From a virus, in IMG/VR virus record IMGVR_UViG_3300021091_000107, positions 1 to 52,490 of that record: 52,490 nucleotides of DNA; one strand, 5' to 3'. The position numbers were made by a program, and so were the translations under genes. This document shows positions 44,481-52,458 of this stretch, in pieces (within the stretch, counting starts at the first letter, position 1; the number at the start of each line of letters is the position of its first letter). Under the pieces are notes generated by a model. The model was not told the origin of the DNA and did no database searches. It saw only the letters and a program-made list of their open reading frames with translations.

Positions 44481-45224
44481 ATGTTAAGTAAAGAAATTAT
44501 TTTAGAAAATGCTGTAAAATTTTCTACTGGTCAAACTGATTATCAAAATGAGAATTTTGTAATGAATTCTCATGTTACTAAATATCGTCAAGTTCGACAA
44601 GCGTTACTAGAAATTGAAAATCGATATCATGGTATTAGAAAAATTAAATTAGATGTTCGCAGAGACGAAATAAAAATTAAAGCACTTCAAAGAGATTTAG
44701 AAAAATGCGAAGATGATTTAGAAGCAGAACTTATTAAAATTGACATTGAAGATTTATTATCTGATAACGAAATTCGCAAAAGAAAATTATACAGACAAGA
44801 ACAAGAAATAGATGTTTTTGTCAACCGTGTTCAGCAAGAAGTTGAAAATGAAGAAGATATTCAAAGATACTTCGACCAAGATCCAGAAGAAGAAAGGAAG
44901 TATTGGATTGCTCGTATGGGCAAACAAGCTGCAATGGATATTCTTTCCTTCGGAAGAATTAGCACTGGCAATTTAGATTCAATTGCCATGCTTCCAGAAG
45001 AAGAACAACTGCAAATTCTTTCAATTGGTTTTCAATACTCAAATCTTCTTGGAGGTCAATTAGCTAAAATTGAAGGAACTACTAGAGAATACACACAGCA
45101 ATTATTGGCAGATCCAAAAAATCTTCGTCTTCCAACTTTTGATGGCATAGAAGATAACATGCAACTAAAGATGATTAATTCACTCAAAGAAATTGTGGAG
45201 AAGAAAAAATTGAAAGGTAATTGA
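44481..45224 (+). CDS. Charged coiled-coil protein of unknown function
   Basis: The 247-residue protein is highly charged. A long central helix with coiled-coil character (residues about 55-125, with K-A-L-Q-R-D-L-E-K-C-E-D-D-L-E-A-E-L) leads to a region with Y-W-I-A-R-M-G-K-Q-A-A-M-D-I-L near residues 135-152 and G-R-I-S-T-G-N-L-D-S. Similar proteins are conserved in cyanomyoviruses, but I know no function. It has the strongest ribosome site in the window and ends one base before the first oxygenase-like gene, so it may belong to that operon. Confidence 0.6.
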   Translation: MLSKEIILENAVKFSTGQTDYQNENFVMNSHVTKYRQVRQALLEIENRYHGIRKIKLDVRRDEIKIKALQRDLEKCEDDLEAELIKIDIEDLLSDNEIRKRKLYRQEQEIDVFVNRVQQEVENEEDIQRYFDQDPEEERKYWIARMGKQAAMDILSFGRISTGNLDSIAMLPEEEQLQILSIGFQYSNLLGGQLAKIEGTTREYTQQLLADPKNLRLPTFDGIEDNMQLKMINSLKEIVEKKKLKGN

Positions 45225-45225
45225 T

Positions 45226-45975
45226 ATGAATGAAAATTTTTGGGATTATAGTGTAAATGAAAGTAAAATTGAATTGAATAATGTTCATAGTATTTTCTCG
45301 ATACCTCTTTTTGAAAGCACTATAATGGTTTCTAATTTTGAAGAAATCATGAATGATTTGACAGCAAAATATAATTCTACTGACAACGAAGAATTATTAT
45401 CTTCATATGGTTCTGTTCTTTCATCATCTGAAGCAGCACAACAAAACAACGTGTCTGTTAGAAATTCTATTTCATATTACAGTGAAGATACTTTACACAC
45501 AAACAAAATTTACGAAGAATTAACTGCATCAATAGAATCTGTAACAAAAAATATTTTTGATCTTTATGAGTATGATTCTATTACCCCACATGTTGTTACA
45601 ATGTGGGGTAATGTTTTAGGAAACAAGGGATATATTCATTCACATTCACATAGTAATTCTATGTTTTCTGGTGTTTGGTATCCAGAAGATCCTCCAGAAA
45701 CAGAAGAAGGTTCACTATCAAATTATATTAAATTTACCGATCCAACCAGAATTAAATTTTTCTTCATGCCACAAATTAAAAGAAAAAATGCTTTGAATTC
45801 TGGAGAAATTTTTATCAAACCAAAGAAAGGAATGTGTCTCATTTTTCCTTCTTGGTTAGAGCACGATACTATTGCAAACGACAATTTGCACGATAAAAGA
45901 TATAGTATTTCATTTAACATTTTCCCCAAAGGAACTTTAGGTTATCCAAATTCATTAAATCGTCTTGTCTTATGA
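45226..45975 (+). CDS. 2OG-Fe(II) oxygenase-like protein (TIGR02466 type), copy 1
   Basis: The 249-residue protein has the plan of the putative 2OG-Fe(II) oxygenases of TIGR02466/PF13759. H-S-H-S-H at residues 138-142 precedes S-G-V-W-Y, the likely metal end of the first strand. L-I-F-P-S-W-L-E-H-D follows, with H213 as the probable distal ligand. R-Y-S-I-S-F-N-I-F-P then supplies the likely 2OG-binding Arg. Such enzymes couple 2-oxoglutarate and O2 to hydroxylation; the substrate is unknown. The HxH pattern replaces the classic HxD, as I recall for this family. The next gene is a relative and overlaps it by four bases. Confidence 0.75.
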   Translation: MNENFWDYSVNESKIELNNVHSIFSIPLFESTIMVSNFEEIMNDLTAKYNSTDNEELLSSYGSVLSSSEAAQQNNVSVRNSISYYSEDTLHTNKIYEELTASIESVTKNIFDLYEYDSITPHVVTMWGNVLGNKGYIHSHSHSNSMFSGVWYPEDPPETEEGSLSNYIKFTDPTRIKFFFMPQIKRKNALNSGEIFIKPKKGMCLIFPSWLEHDTIANDNLHDKRYSISFNIFPKGTLGYPNSLNRLVL

Positions 45976-46622
45976 GCACTCTTGAAATATTTCCGCAAGC
46001 TATCGGAAAATATTCCTTTGATTATGAAAGCAGAATTAAAATTAAAGATATCTGTTTTAAGATAATCAAAGAGAATCATTTTTCTAAAAATAAAGATAGT
46101 AATAATTTATATCATTATTGTAACACTAATCACGAAAATCTATTAGACTTAAAAGAATTTGATTGGTTTGAAGAAAAAATCTCAAACCTTGCTGTAGATT
46201 ACATTGAAAACACTTTGGGTTATGAACTAAAAGATGGTGTTGTCATTACTGATTGTTGGATGAATTTGTGTCAAAATAATGGAGATCAGTTTTTACACAA
46301 TCATGGCAATTCATTTGTTTCTGGAACATACTATGTCAATTTTAATCCAGATATTCATGGTAAATTAAAATTTCAAAATCAAAATACGACATCAGGAATG
46401 CATTCTTCTCCATATATTGAACTAACAATTAAAAAGAATACTAAGTATAATTCTGGTGGAGCAATAATGAATTACAATGAAGGGGATGTATTGTTTTGGC
46501 AATCCCATTTAATTCATGGATACGATGGAAACAATTCTGATAATCGTGTCAGTATTTCGTTTAATATTATGCCTAGATATTTCTATAATAATTCATATTC
46601 ATTTAAGGTGGTTAGAGAATGA
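45972..46622 (+). CDS. 2OG-Fe(II) oxygenase-like protein (TIGR02466 type), copy 2
   Basis: This 216-residue relative of the previous protein keeps L-H-N-H-G-N-S-F-V-S-G-T-Y-Y with His at residues 109 and 111. It also keeps D-V-L-F-W-Q-S-H-L-I-H-G with distal His 182, and N-R-V-S-I-S-F-N-I-M-P-R with the likely 2OG Arg. The copies share the order but little sequence elsewhere, so they may act on different sites or as partners. ATGA overlaps join it to both neighbours. The substrate is unknown. Confidence 0.75.
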   Translation: MSTLEIFPQAIGKYSFDYESRIKIKDICFKIIKENHFSKNKDSNNLYHYCNTNHENLLDLKEFDWFEEKISNLAVDYIENTLGYELKDGVVITDCWMNLCQNNGDQFLHNHGNSFVSGTYYVNFNPDIHGKLKFQNQNTTSGMHSSPYIELTIKKNTKYNSGGAIMNYNEGDVLFWQSHLIHGYDGNNSDNRVSISFNIMPRYFYNNSYSFKVVRE

Positions 46623-47287
46623 TACTCATAGAGAATAATTATCTGGAAAGAGTTTGTAAAATTAATCCAGAAGCAAAAATAGAAGATGTTGTTTATGATG
46701 GTGTTAAATTTAAATGTATCAAAAATTTTTTACACAATCCAGATGAATATGTTGAGTTAATACAAAAATTTCCAGCAACTAGAGACCACACTTATTCTCC
46801 TGGTTTCAGGCAAGATATTCCACCTTGGGCAGCTAGATTTATTACACTATTCATTCAAGAACATGTAGGAGAATGGAAACCTGCTAGAGTTTCTTGTAAC
46901 ATATACAGTGGTGATATGTTAATGAAAGAGCATTCTAATCTTCCACATTCTGATCCTTTTTATGGGGTTTGGAACTTATGGTTCAATAAAAAAACTTTGG
47001 GAGGAACTGCTTTTTGGTCATACAGAAATAAACTTCATGTAGATGAATTATCAGAAGAAGAATATAACCATTTATTTGAAAAACCTCTTTCTGGAATTGG
47101 TTATGAAAAATGGAGAAACTTTAGGGGTGATGAAGATTGGCAGATGACATGCATTGCTCCTATGGAATTTAACACACTTTTATTTTATAATGGTGGATTT
47201 TTTCATTCTCCTTGGATTCAAGAGAACTGGTATTTAAACGAGCATAGATATAGTATGGTTGGAATGGGAGATTTTGAAAATGTTTAG
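46619..47287 (+). CDS. DUF6445-like 2OG oxygenase-fold protein
   Basis: The 222-residue protein has an N-terminal helical part with F-L-H-N-P-D-E-Y-V near residues 37-45. It then has the oxygenase-style core: L-P-H-S-D-P-F-Y-G-V-W with His 110 and Asp 112, then L-G-G-T-A-F-W near residue 126, and F-F-H-S-P-W with His 196, followed by H-R-Y-S-M-V. This H-x-D ... H ... R order is that of 2OG-Fe(II) enzymes, and the L-W-F-N-K-K-T-L-G-G-T-A context fits the DUF6445 type. It is the third oxygenase-type gene in a row and overlaps the fourth gene by eight bases. Activity is inferred. Confidence 0.7.
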   Translation: MILIENNYLERVCKINPEAKIEDVVYDGVKFKCIKNFLHNPDEYVELIQKFPATRDHTYSPGFRQDIPPWAARFITLFIQEHVGEWKPARVSCNIYSGDMLMKEHSNLPHSDPFYGVWNLWFNKKTLGGTAFWSYRNKLHVDELSEEEYNHLFEKPLSGIGYEKWRNFRGDEDWQMTCIAPMEFNTLLFYNGGFFHSPWIQENWYLNEHRYSMVGMGDFENV

Positions 47288-48971
47288 TCTACCTATCAAT
47301 CCAAAGATTGATGAAAATTTTGCCAATAATATTCTCATTCCTTTTTTACAGAAACACAAACAATATATTTTTGATCTCTACTTCACATGTAGGATGCCTC
47401 CGTTTATGCAGGATGCCATGGGTGATGTGTTTGAGGATGATCTCAGACAGACAACATTCAACGCTCTATACATTCAAAAACAAACTGGTATTCCTCTGTC
47501 TGCTACGTTCAACAATCCATACGTCAGACCTACACAAGAGAACCTAGATCTATTCATCAATAACTTCAGATACATCTATGAAGCAGGTGTAAGAACTGTC
47601 ACGTTGCCCCATACATCATGGATGCTAACAGGTCAGATACAGAAAGCATTTCCTGAACTGTATATCAAGAATACTATTCTACATGAAGTTACAAAAGCAA
47701 ACGATATTGTTTCTCTTGCCAAAGCTGGATTTAATTATATTAATCTTGATAGAGATCTGATGAGAGATCAAGATCAGTTACGTCGTCTAAAAGAAGCAAA
47801 AGAATATTGTGCTTCGATTGGTAATCCAGTTAAATTCTCCATGCTTGCCAATGAGGGATGCTGGGGTGGATGCCCTATTATGCCAGAGCACTATCACTAT
47901 AATAACACCAGAGAGAACCACGAACCACCATACTTTGGCAATATCATCAGTAGAGTTTCGTGTTCTAAGTGGGAGCAGCAAGATAGCTCTGCTGTTCTTA
48001 AGTCAGCAAATCTCCCACCTTGGAAAAAGGATTGGGAAGAGATGTTTGATCTAGGTATTGATGTATTCAAATTACACGGAAGAGAAAGCGTAATGCGTCT
48101 CAAAGAAAGTATGGATATTATTGAACGCTGGGCGAATGATGAAGAACTTCTATTCCCAGAACTCAATACCTATATTGAAGACAAGAGTTTGAAAGATAGA
48201 CCAATTGATATTTGGAGAGAAAAGATCAAAACTTGTAAGTTTGATTGTTGGGATTGTAATTACTGTGAGGCAGTTATTGAGGCACATCATAAGAAGCAAG
48301 ACAGAACACTACATCCACTTGTCAAACTGACACTTGATGCGATTGATAAATCAGCAACAGGTGATACTAACTTCAAACCACAAGGTTTCAATATTGAAGG
48401 TCTATCATCGGATCGTGTCAGACATTTTCTAAATCATCTATGCTCTGATCCAAAGAACTCATATCTTGAGATTGGATGCTATACAGGCAGCACATACTTT
48501 GCTGCCATTATGGGTAATGATTTAGTATCATATGGCGTTGATAATTTTGTTGCTCCTATCGCTCCTGCTAGAGATGATATCGAGTGGAAAGGAGTTGAAG
48601 ATCCATCAAAAGAATTGTTTAGAAATAATGTCTTGTTTGGCAGTTTAAAATCTGCTATAATTGATATTGATGCTCGCAAACTAAACTCATCTCATTTTAC
48701 CAGAAGACCAAATATTGTATTCTATGATGGAGAGCACGACGATCAACAGGTAGAATGTTTATCTAACTTGCTTCCAAACCTACAGGATACTTTTATATTA
48801 GTTTTGGATGATGCCAATTTTGATGGGGTTATCCGTAATGGGCAGAAATTTATAGATATAAATAATTTCGAAGTTCTGTTTGAACGTCAAATACTGACAC
48901 CTCAAATAGAAGATTCCACAAGCTGGTGGAATGGTTTGGCAATTTATGTATTAACAAAAACGGAGAATTGA
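47280..48971 (+). CDS. Peptidase-U32-like Fe-S protein fused to a methyltransferase-like domain
   Basis: ATG 47280 is chosen because GGGAG (47266-47270) is nine bases upstream; a TTG at 47259 is less likely. The product has 563 residues. The N-terminal part resembles the U32 TIM-barrel family: C37, S-M-L-A-N-E-G-C-W-G-G-C with C194 and C198, C228, and V-F-K-L-H-G-R near residues 261-267, like the family K-I-x-G-R. A second cluster, C319, C323, C326 and C329, follows. The part near residues 395-563 looks like a class I SAM methyltransferase: Y-L-E-I-G-C-Y-T-G-S-T, then F-Y-D-G-E-H and L-D-D-A-N-F-D-G. U32 proteins UbiU/UbiV, RlhA and TrhP act in hydroxylation. Substrate here unknown. Confidence 0.7.
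   Translation: MFSLPINPKIDENFANNILIPFLQKHKQYIFDLYFTCRMPPFMQDAMGDVFEDDLRQTTFNALYIQKQTGIPLSATFNNPYVRPTQENLDLFINNFRYIYEAGVRTVTLPHTSWMLTGQIQKAFPELYIKNTILHEVTKANDIVSLAKAGFNYINLDRDLMRDQDQLRRLKEAKEYCASIGNPVKFSMLANEGCWGGCPIMPEHYHYNNTRENHEPPYFGNIISRVSCSKWEQQDSSAVLKSANLPPWKKDWEEMFDLGIDVFKLHGRESVMRLKESMDIIERWANDEELLFPELNTYIEDKSLKDRPIDIWREKIKTCKFDCWDCNYCEAVIEAHHKKQDRTLHPLVKLTLDAIDKSATGDTNFKPQGFNIEGLSSDRVRHFLNHLCSDPKNSYLEIGCYTGSTYFAAIMGNDLVSYGVDNFVAPIAPARDDIEWKGVEDPSKELFRNNVLFGSLKSAIIDIDARKLNSSHFTRRPNIVFYDGEHDDQQVECLSNLLPNLQDTFILVLDDANFDGVIRNGQKFIDINNFEVLFERQILTPQIEDSTSWWNGLAIYVLTKTEN
48857..48864 (+). promoter_or_regulatory. Intragenic late promoter box
   Basis: An exact TATAAATA lies near the 3' end of the U32-methyltransferase gene, about 113 bases before the next gene. 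It could start a transcript for that small gene. A chance match is possible. Confidence 0.35.
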
Positions 48972-48976
48972 TTACT

Positions 48977-49177
48977 ATGACTACTGATACTGCAACACTC
49001 AAAGAAAACTTTCAATCTCAACTCACCAACGTTGACGGGCAGATTACTAAGCTGGAAGATGAACTAGCAAAAGCAAAAGAATATCGTCTTAAACTTCAAG
49101 GTGGTCTAGAAACCCTAGAACTTCTTAATCCCACACCTACTGAAGAAGCAGCACCCGCTGAAGAAGTAGCAGAGTGA
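48977..49177 (+). CDS. Small coiled-coil protein with acidic Ala/Glu tail
   Basis: ATG 48977 is preferred because GGAGA (48962-48966) is ten bases upstream; the frame reaches further back only inside the previous gene. The 66-residue protein is a single helix with coiled-coil pattern (V-D-G-Q-I-T-K-L-E-D-E-L-A-K-A-K-E-Y) and a disordered tail rich in Ala, Glu and Pro. It ends just before a late promoter and hairpin. Proteins of this form are common small phage genes, but no function is known to me. Confidence 0.65.
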   Translation: MTTDTATLKENFQSQLTNVDGQITKLEDELAKAKEYRLKLQGGLETLELLNPTPTEEAAPAEEVAE

Positions 49178-49180
49178 TCT

Positions 49181-49188
49181 TATAAATA
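49181..49188 (+). promoter_or_regulatory. Late promoter before the neck genes
   Basis: An exact TATAAATA sits four bases after the stop codon of the previous gene and 56 bases before gene 13. Transcription should start near 49194, directly before a terminator-like hairpin. Confidence 0.7.
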
Positions 49189-49197
49189 GACACCAAT

Positions 49198-49231
49198 ATC
49201 CCCACATGCTAAATACATGTAGGGATTTTTT
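49198..49231 (+). terminator. Terminator-like hairpin in the gene 13 leader
   Basis: ATCCCCACATG (49198-49208) pairs with CATGTAGGGAT (49216-49226) over 11 positions with one mismatch, around a seven-base loop, and runs into six T (49226-49231). It should end upstream transcripts, yet it lies downstream of the late promoter at 49181-49188, so it would also be the first structure in gene 13 mRNA. Confidence 0.75.
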
Positions 49232-49243
49232 ATAGGGCTTTAC

Positions 49244-50056
49244 ATGTCAGCATCAAAGCCAGCAACCAGAGAGGAGTTAAAGCAATACAGCCTCCGAGAG
49301 TTGGGCGCACCAATATTAGAAATCAACGTCGATAATCAACAACTTGAAGATCGTATTGATGAGGCACTGCAGTTTTTCCAAGAACGTCACTTCGACGGTA
49401 TGGAGAAACTGCATTTAAAACATGTATTAACATCTTCAGATATTACTCGTTTTAAATCAAACAACATCACACACACTGCTTCTAATAATGATGTGTGGAC
49501 AGAGAGAGGAAATTTTATTGAACTTCCAGACCATATTATTGGGGTGGAAAGAATCTTTGGTGTGACTTCAAGTAGTATTCGTGGTGACTTGTTTGGTATC
49601 GAATATCAAATTTTCTTAAATGATTTATATGCTTTTGGTTCTATTGATATTTTAAATTACTACATGGTCAAGTCATATATTGAAACTCTTGATATGGTTC
49701 TCAATACAGGTTCATTGATTCAATTTAGATTTACTAAAAGGAATGGTAAATTGTATATTGATTATGATCCAGCAATGTTAACCAAAGATAAAATTCTTAT
49801 CATTGAATGTTATAGAGCTTTAGACCCAACAAACCTCGCAAAGATATGGAATGACTTTTGGTTGAAGAGGTATACGACTGCTCTCTTCAAACGTCAGTGG
49901 GGTCAGAACCTTATCAAGTTCAATAACGTTCAGTTACCTGGCGGTGTGGCACTTAATGGTCGTCAGATCTACGAAGATGCTATTGCAGAGATCAGAGACA
50001 TTGAAGATAAAATGTTAACTGATTACGAACTACCACCACTTGACGCAATCGGATAA
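49244..50056 (+). CDS. gp13: Neck protein gp13
   Basis: The 270-residue protein has the cyanophage gp13 pattern: R-E-E-L-K-Q-Y-S-L-R-E-L-G near residues 8-20, I-N-V-D-N-Q-Q-L-E-D-R-I-D-E-A-L near 28-43 and H-F-D-G-M-E-K-L near 50-57. The C-terminal part (F-K-R-Q-W-G-Q-N-L-I-K-F) is also typical. In T4, gp13 and gp14 form the neck that closes the filled head and receives the tail. AGGG at 49234-49237 may be the ribosome site. The stop overlaps the gene 14 start. Confidence 0.93.
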   Translation: MSASKPATREELKQYSLRELGAPILEINVDNQQLEDRIDEALQFFQERHFDGMEKLHLKHVLTSSDITRFKSNNITHTASNNDVWTERGNFIELPDHIIGVERIFGVTSSSIRGDLFGIEYQIFLNDLYAFGSIDILNYYMVKSYIETLDMVLNTGSLIQFRFTKRNGKLYIDYDPAMLTKDKILIIECYRALDPTNLAKIWNDFWLKRYTTALFKRQWGQNLIKFNNVQLPGGVALNGRQIYEDAIAEIRDIEDKMLTDYELPPLDAIG

Positions 50057-50955
50057 TGGCAAAAAGTCAATACTTTCCCCAGTATGGTGGAAGAACATCA
50101 GAACAAACTTTAGTTCAAGATCTTGTAGACGAACAGATTAAACTGTTTGGTCAGGATGTTTACTATGTTCCAAAAACAATGTTGATTGATAAAACACTCA
50201 ACGATGTTGTTCTACAAAAATTTGAGGATAATGTATTGATTGAAATGATGTTGATTAATGTTGAAGGATTTGGTGGTGCTGGTGCAGTTGCAATGTCTAA
50301 GTTTGGTCTCAGTTTAACAGATGAGATTACATATGCAGTATCAAAAAGACGTTGGATTAACTATGTAGAAACTCAGATTGATACAGTAGTTCCAGATAGA
50401 CCAAATGAAGGTGATTTGCTTTATGTGCCGATGACTAAGAATCTTTATGAAATAAAATATGTGGAAAGAGAAGTTCCATTCTATCAGTTAGGTAAGAACT
50501 ATATCTTTTCATTAACCTGTGAACTGATGCAACATGCAGATAACTATTTTGACACAGGTAATGATGATATTGATAATCTAAATCAAGAAGGTTATGTATT
50601 CCCAGTTATAGTGAAGGTTGGTGGAACTGGAACATTTGCACTTGGCGAAGAAGTCAGGCAAACGTATACAGTTGACGGTTCTCCAGTTACAACAAAAGCA
50701 ACTGTATCTGAGTGGGTTCCTTCTACACGTAAACTTCGTTTAACATATATAAATGGAGTATTAAAACCAAACATTGCTTTGGTAGGACAAAATAGTGCTG
50801 CCTCGTGGATTGTAGATACATTCTCCACGATTGATATTGATATTGATGATTATAATAATGATCAAAACAAAATCATGGAAACAAAAGCAGATGCTATTCT
50901 TGACTTCACAGAAGGCAATCCATTTGGTGAGTATGGAGATATGGGAGTATTCTAA
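50056..50955 (+). CDS. gp14: Neck protein gp14
   Basis: The 299-residue product has the family N-terminus: S-Q-Y-F-P-Q-Y, then D-L-V-D-E-Q-I-K-L-F-G-Q-D-V-Y-Y-V-P near residues 22-39, and E-G-F-G-G-A-G near 70-76. It is rich in beta strands with a conserved K-R-R-W-I-N-Y segment. T4 gp14 is 256 residues and works with gp13 to close the head. The gene overlaps gene 13 and gene 15 by one base each, giving a fixed 13-14-15 ratio through coupled translation. Confidence 0.92.
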   Translation: MAKSQYFPQYGGRTSEQTLVQDLVDEQIKLFGQDVYYVPKTMLIDKTLNDVVLQKFEDNVLIEMMLINVEGFGGAGAVAMSKFGLSLTDEITYAVSKRRWINYVETQIDTVVPDRPNEGDLLYVPMTKNLYEIKYVEREVPFYQLGKNYIFSLTCELMQHADNYFDTGNDDIDNLNQEGYVFPVIVKVGGTGTFALGEEVRQTYTVDGSPVTTKATVSEWVPSTRKLRLTYINGVLKPNIALVGQNSAASWIVDTFSTIDIDIDDYNNDQNKIMETKADAILDFTEGNPFGEYGDMGVF

Positions 50956-51752
50956 TGTTAGGCAATCACTTTTATCACGAGATTATTAAAAAAAATGTAA
51001 AGGCATTTGGAACAATTTTTAACAATGTTCAGATTGAAAAAAAAGATCCCGAAACTGGTGCGGTCATTCGTCAAGAAAAGGTAGCACTAGCATATGGTCC
51101 TAAGAGTAAGTTCCTTGCTCGCTTAGATCAAGATCCAAGCACTGAACGTAAAGTCAGCATTACAATGCCTCGTATCTCTTTTGAGATGACTGGTATTACT
51201 TACGATTCTTCTAGGAAGACTTCTCCCATTCAAAAGTATTTGAAAAAAGATAATGCTGATGCAGTAAGTGTTCAGTATATGCCTGTTCCTTACAATCTTG
51301 AATTTGAACTTGGAATTTTATCTAGAAATCAAGATGATGCTCTACAGATTCTTGAGCAAATTTTACCATACTTCCAACCATCTTTTAATGTAACTATTAA
51401 TCTTATTCCAGAAATGGATGAGAAAAAAGATTTACCAATTATCTTAAACAATATAAATTATGAAGATGATTATGAAGATGATATGATGCGTAGAAGAGCT
51501 ATTATCTATACATTATCATTTACATTAAAAACTTATATGTATGGTCCCGTGACAGATGCCCAAATCATTCGTAAAGCAACAGTATTTGAAACTCTTGGAG
51601 ACTTCCAACAGCATAGAAGATCTGTTAGATATGATGTTACTCCAAAAGCACTCACGGATCAAGATGGTGATAATGATGTTGACACAGCAGATGATGCACT
51701 GTTAATGCCAGACGATGACTTTGGATTCAATGAAGGTATCACACTACTATGA
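50955..51752 (+). CDS. gp15: Tail sheath stabiliser/terminator gp15
   Basis: The 265-residue protein matches gp15 in length (T4: 272) and pattern: N-H-F-Y-H-E-I-I-K-K near residues 3-12, V-A-L-A-Y-G-P-K-S-K-F near 42-52, and M-P-R-I-S-F-E-M near 70-77, followed by Y-N-L-E-F-E-L-G-I-L. In T4, gp15 forms the hexamer that ends the tail and sheath and joins to the neck. Its acidic C-terminus is D/G-rich (D-Q-D-G-D-N-D-V-D). It overlaps gene 16 by four bases. Confidence 0.93.
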   Translation: MLGNHFYHEIIKKNVKAFGTIFNNVQIEKKDPETGAVIRQEKVALAYGPKSKFLARLDQDPSTERKVSITMPRISFEMTGITYDSSRKTSPIQKYLKKDNADAVSVQYMPVPYNLEFELGILSRNQDDALQILEQILPYFQPSFNVTINLIPEMDEKKDLPIILNNINYEDDYEDDMMRRRAIIYTLSFTLKTYMYGPVTDAQIIRKATVFETLGDFQQHRRSVRYDVTPKALTDQDGDNDVDTADDALLMPDDDFGFNEGITLL

Positions 51753-52162
51753 ACGAGTTTGAAAAGAACATGGAAGAAATCTTCGATATTGATATTGCAC
51801 CCTTAGAAAAAACTACGGAAATGATTACACGAGCAAATAGTGAAGTATCTGTTGATGCTAATAAAGATTATGAATATACCAGAGGTCAATTATACACTCT
51901 CATATCACAGGGTCAAGAGGCGGTACAAGGCGCCTTAGAGGTTGCTCAGGAGAGCGGACACCCCAGAGCGTATGAAGTCGCTGTGAACGCTATGAAACAG
52001 GTCTCAGACATGACCGACAAGCTCATAGACCTTCAGCATAAAATGAAAAATCTCGGCAAGGAAGATAAGAAGTCATCTCCAACTACCGTCAATAATACAA
52101 TGTTTATCGGCACAACGGCAGACCTCCAAAAGATGATTAAAGATGCTGCAAAGAATAAATAG
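51749..52162 (+). CDS. gp16: Small terminase subunit gp16
   Basis: The 137-residue protein has the helical gp16 plan: a disordered acidic start, D-K-D-Y-E-Y-T-R-G-Q-L-Y-T-L-like residues near 40-53 and a long central hairpin of helices (Q-G-A-L-E-V-A-Q-E-S-G-H-P-R-A-Y-E-V, then M-K-Q-V-S-D-M-T-D-K-L). T4-type gp16 forms a ring that recognises DNA and stimulates the large terminase gp17. The downstream gp17 gene is not in the window. The stop codon overlaps a late promoter-like box. Confidence 0.92.
   Translation: MNEFEKNMEEIFDIDIAPLEKTTEMITRANSEVSVDANKDYEYTRGQLYTLISQGQEAVQGALEVAQESGHPRAYEVAVNAMKQVSDMTDKLIDLQHKMKNLGKEDKKSSPTTVNNTMFIGTTADLQKMIKDAAKNK
52154..52161 (+). promoter_or_regulatory. 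Late promoter-like box after gene 16
   Basis: AATAAATA, one base from the T4 late box, overlaps the end of gene 16 and lies 21 bases before the next gene. Confidence 0.5.
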
Positions 52163-52182
52163 AAAATAAACGGTAAGTAATT

Positions 52183-52458
52183 ATGAGATTAAAAATTTTA
52201 GGAACGGAAGTAGCACTCCCAACTACATCAGGTGGAGCAACCACTGTTGGTGAAGCAGTAGAAGTTCGTTTAATACACGATGCTCAAAGTAACACGACCC
52301 ATCTAGTAACAATTACCGACGGAGCAGCATCGCCAGCAACAGTAGCAAGTTTTAGTATAGCTCCTGGTCAATCATTAGTTATCAGAAAATTGCCTACTCA
52401 AAAAATCTATGCTGCAAACAATGACATAAGAGCAGTGGCAGTTTCATATCAATCATGA
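52183..52458 (+). CDS. Small beta-rich protein of unknown function
   Basis: The 91-residue protein has a V-A-L-P-T-T-S-G-G region near residue 9, then alternating beta strands with Thr/Val/Ile and a G-Q-S-L-V-I-R-K-L-P-T-Q-K-I-Y segment near residues 63-77. The pattern is that of a small beta sandwich, as in many phage head or neck decorations. It follows gene 16 with its own promoter-like box and overlaps the next start as ATGA. A virion role is plausible but not shown. Confidence 0.65.
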   Translation: MRLKILGTEVALPTTSGGATTVGEAVEVRLIHDAQSNTTHLVTITDGAASPATVASFSIAPGQSLVIRKLPTQKIYAANNDIRAVAVSYQS

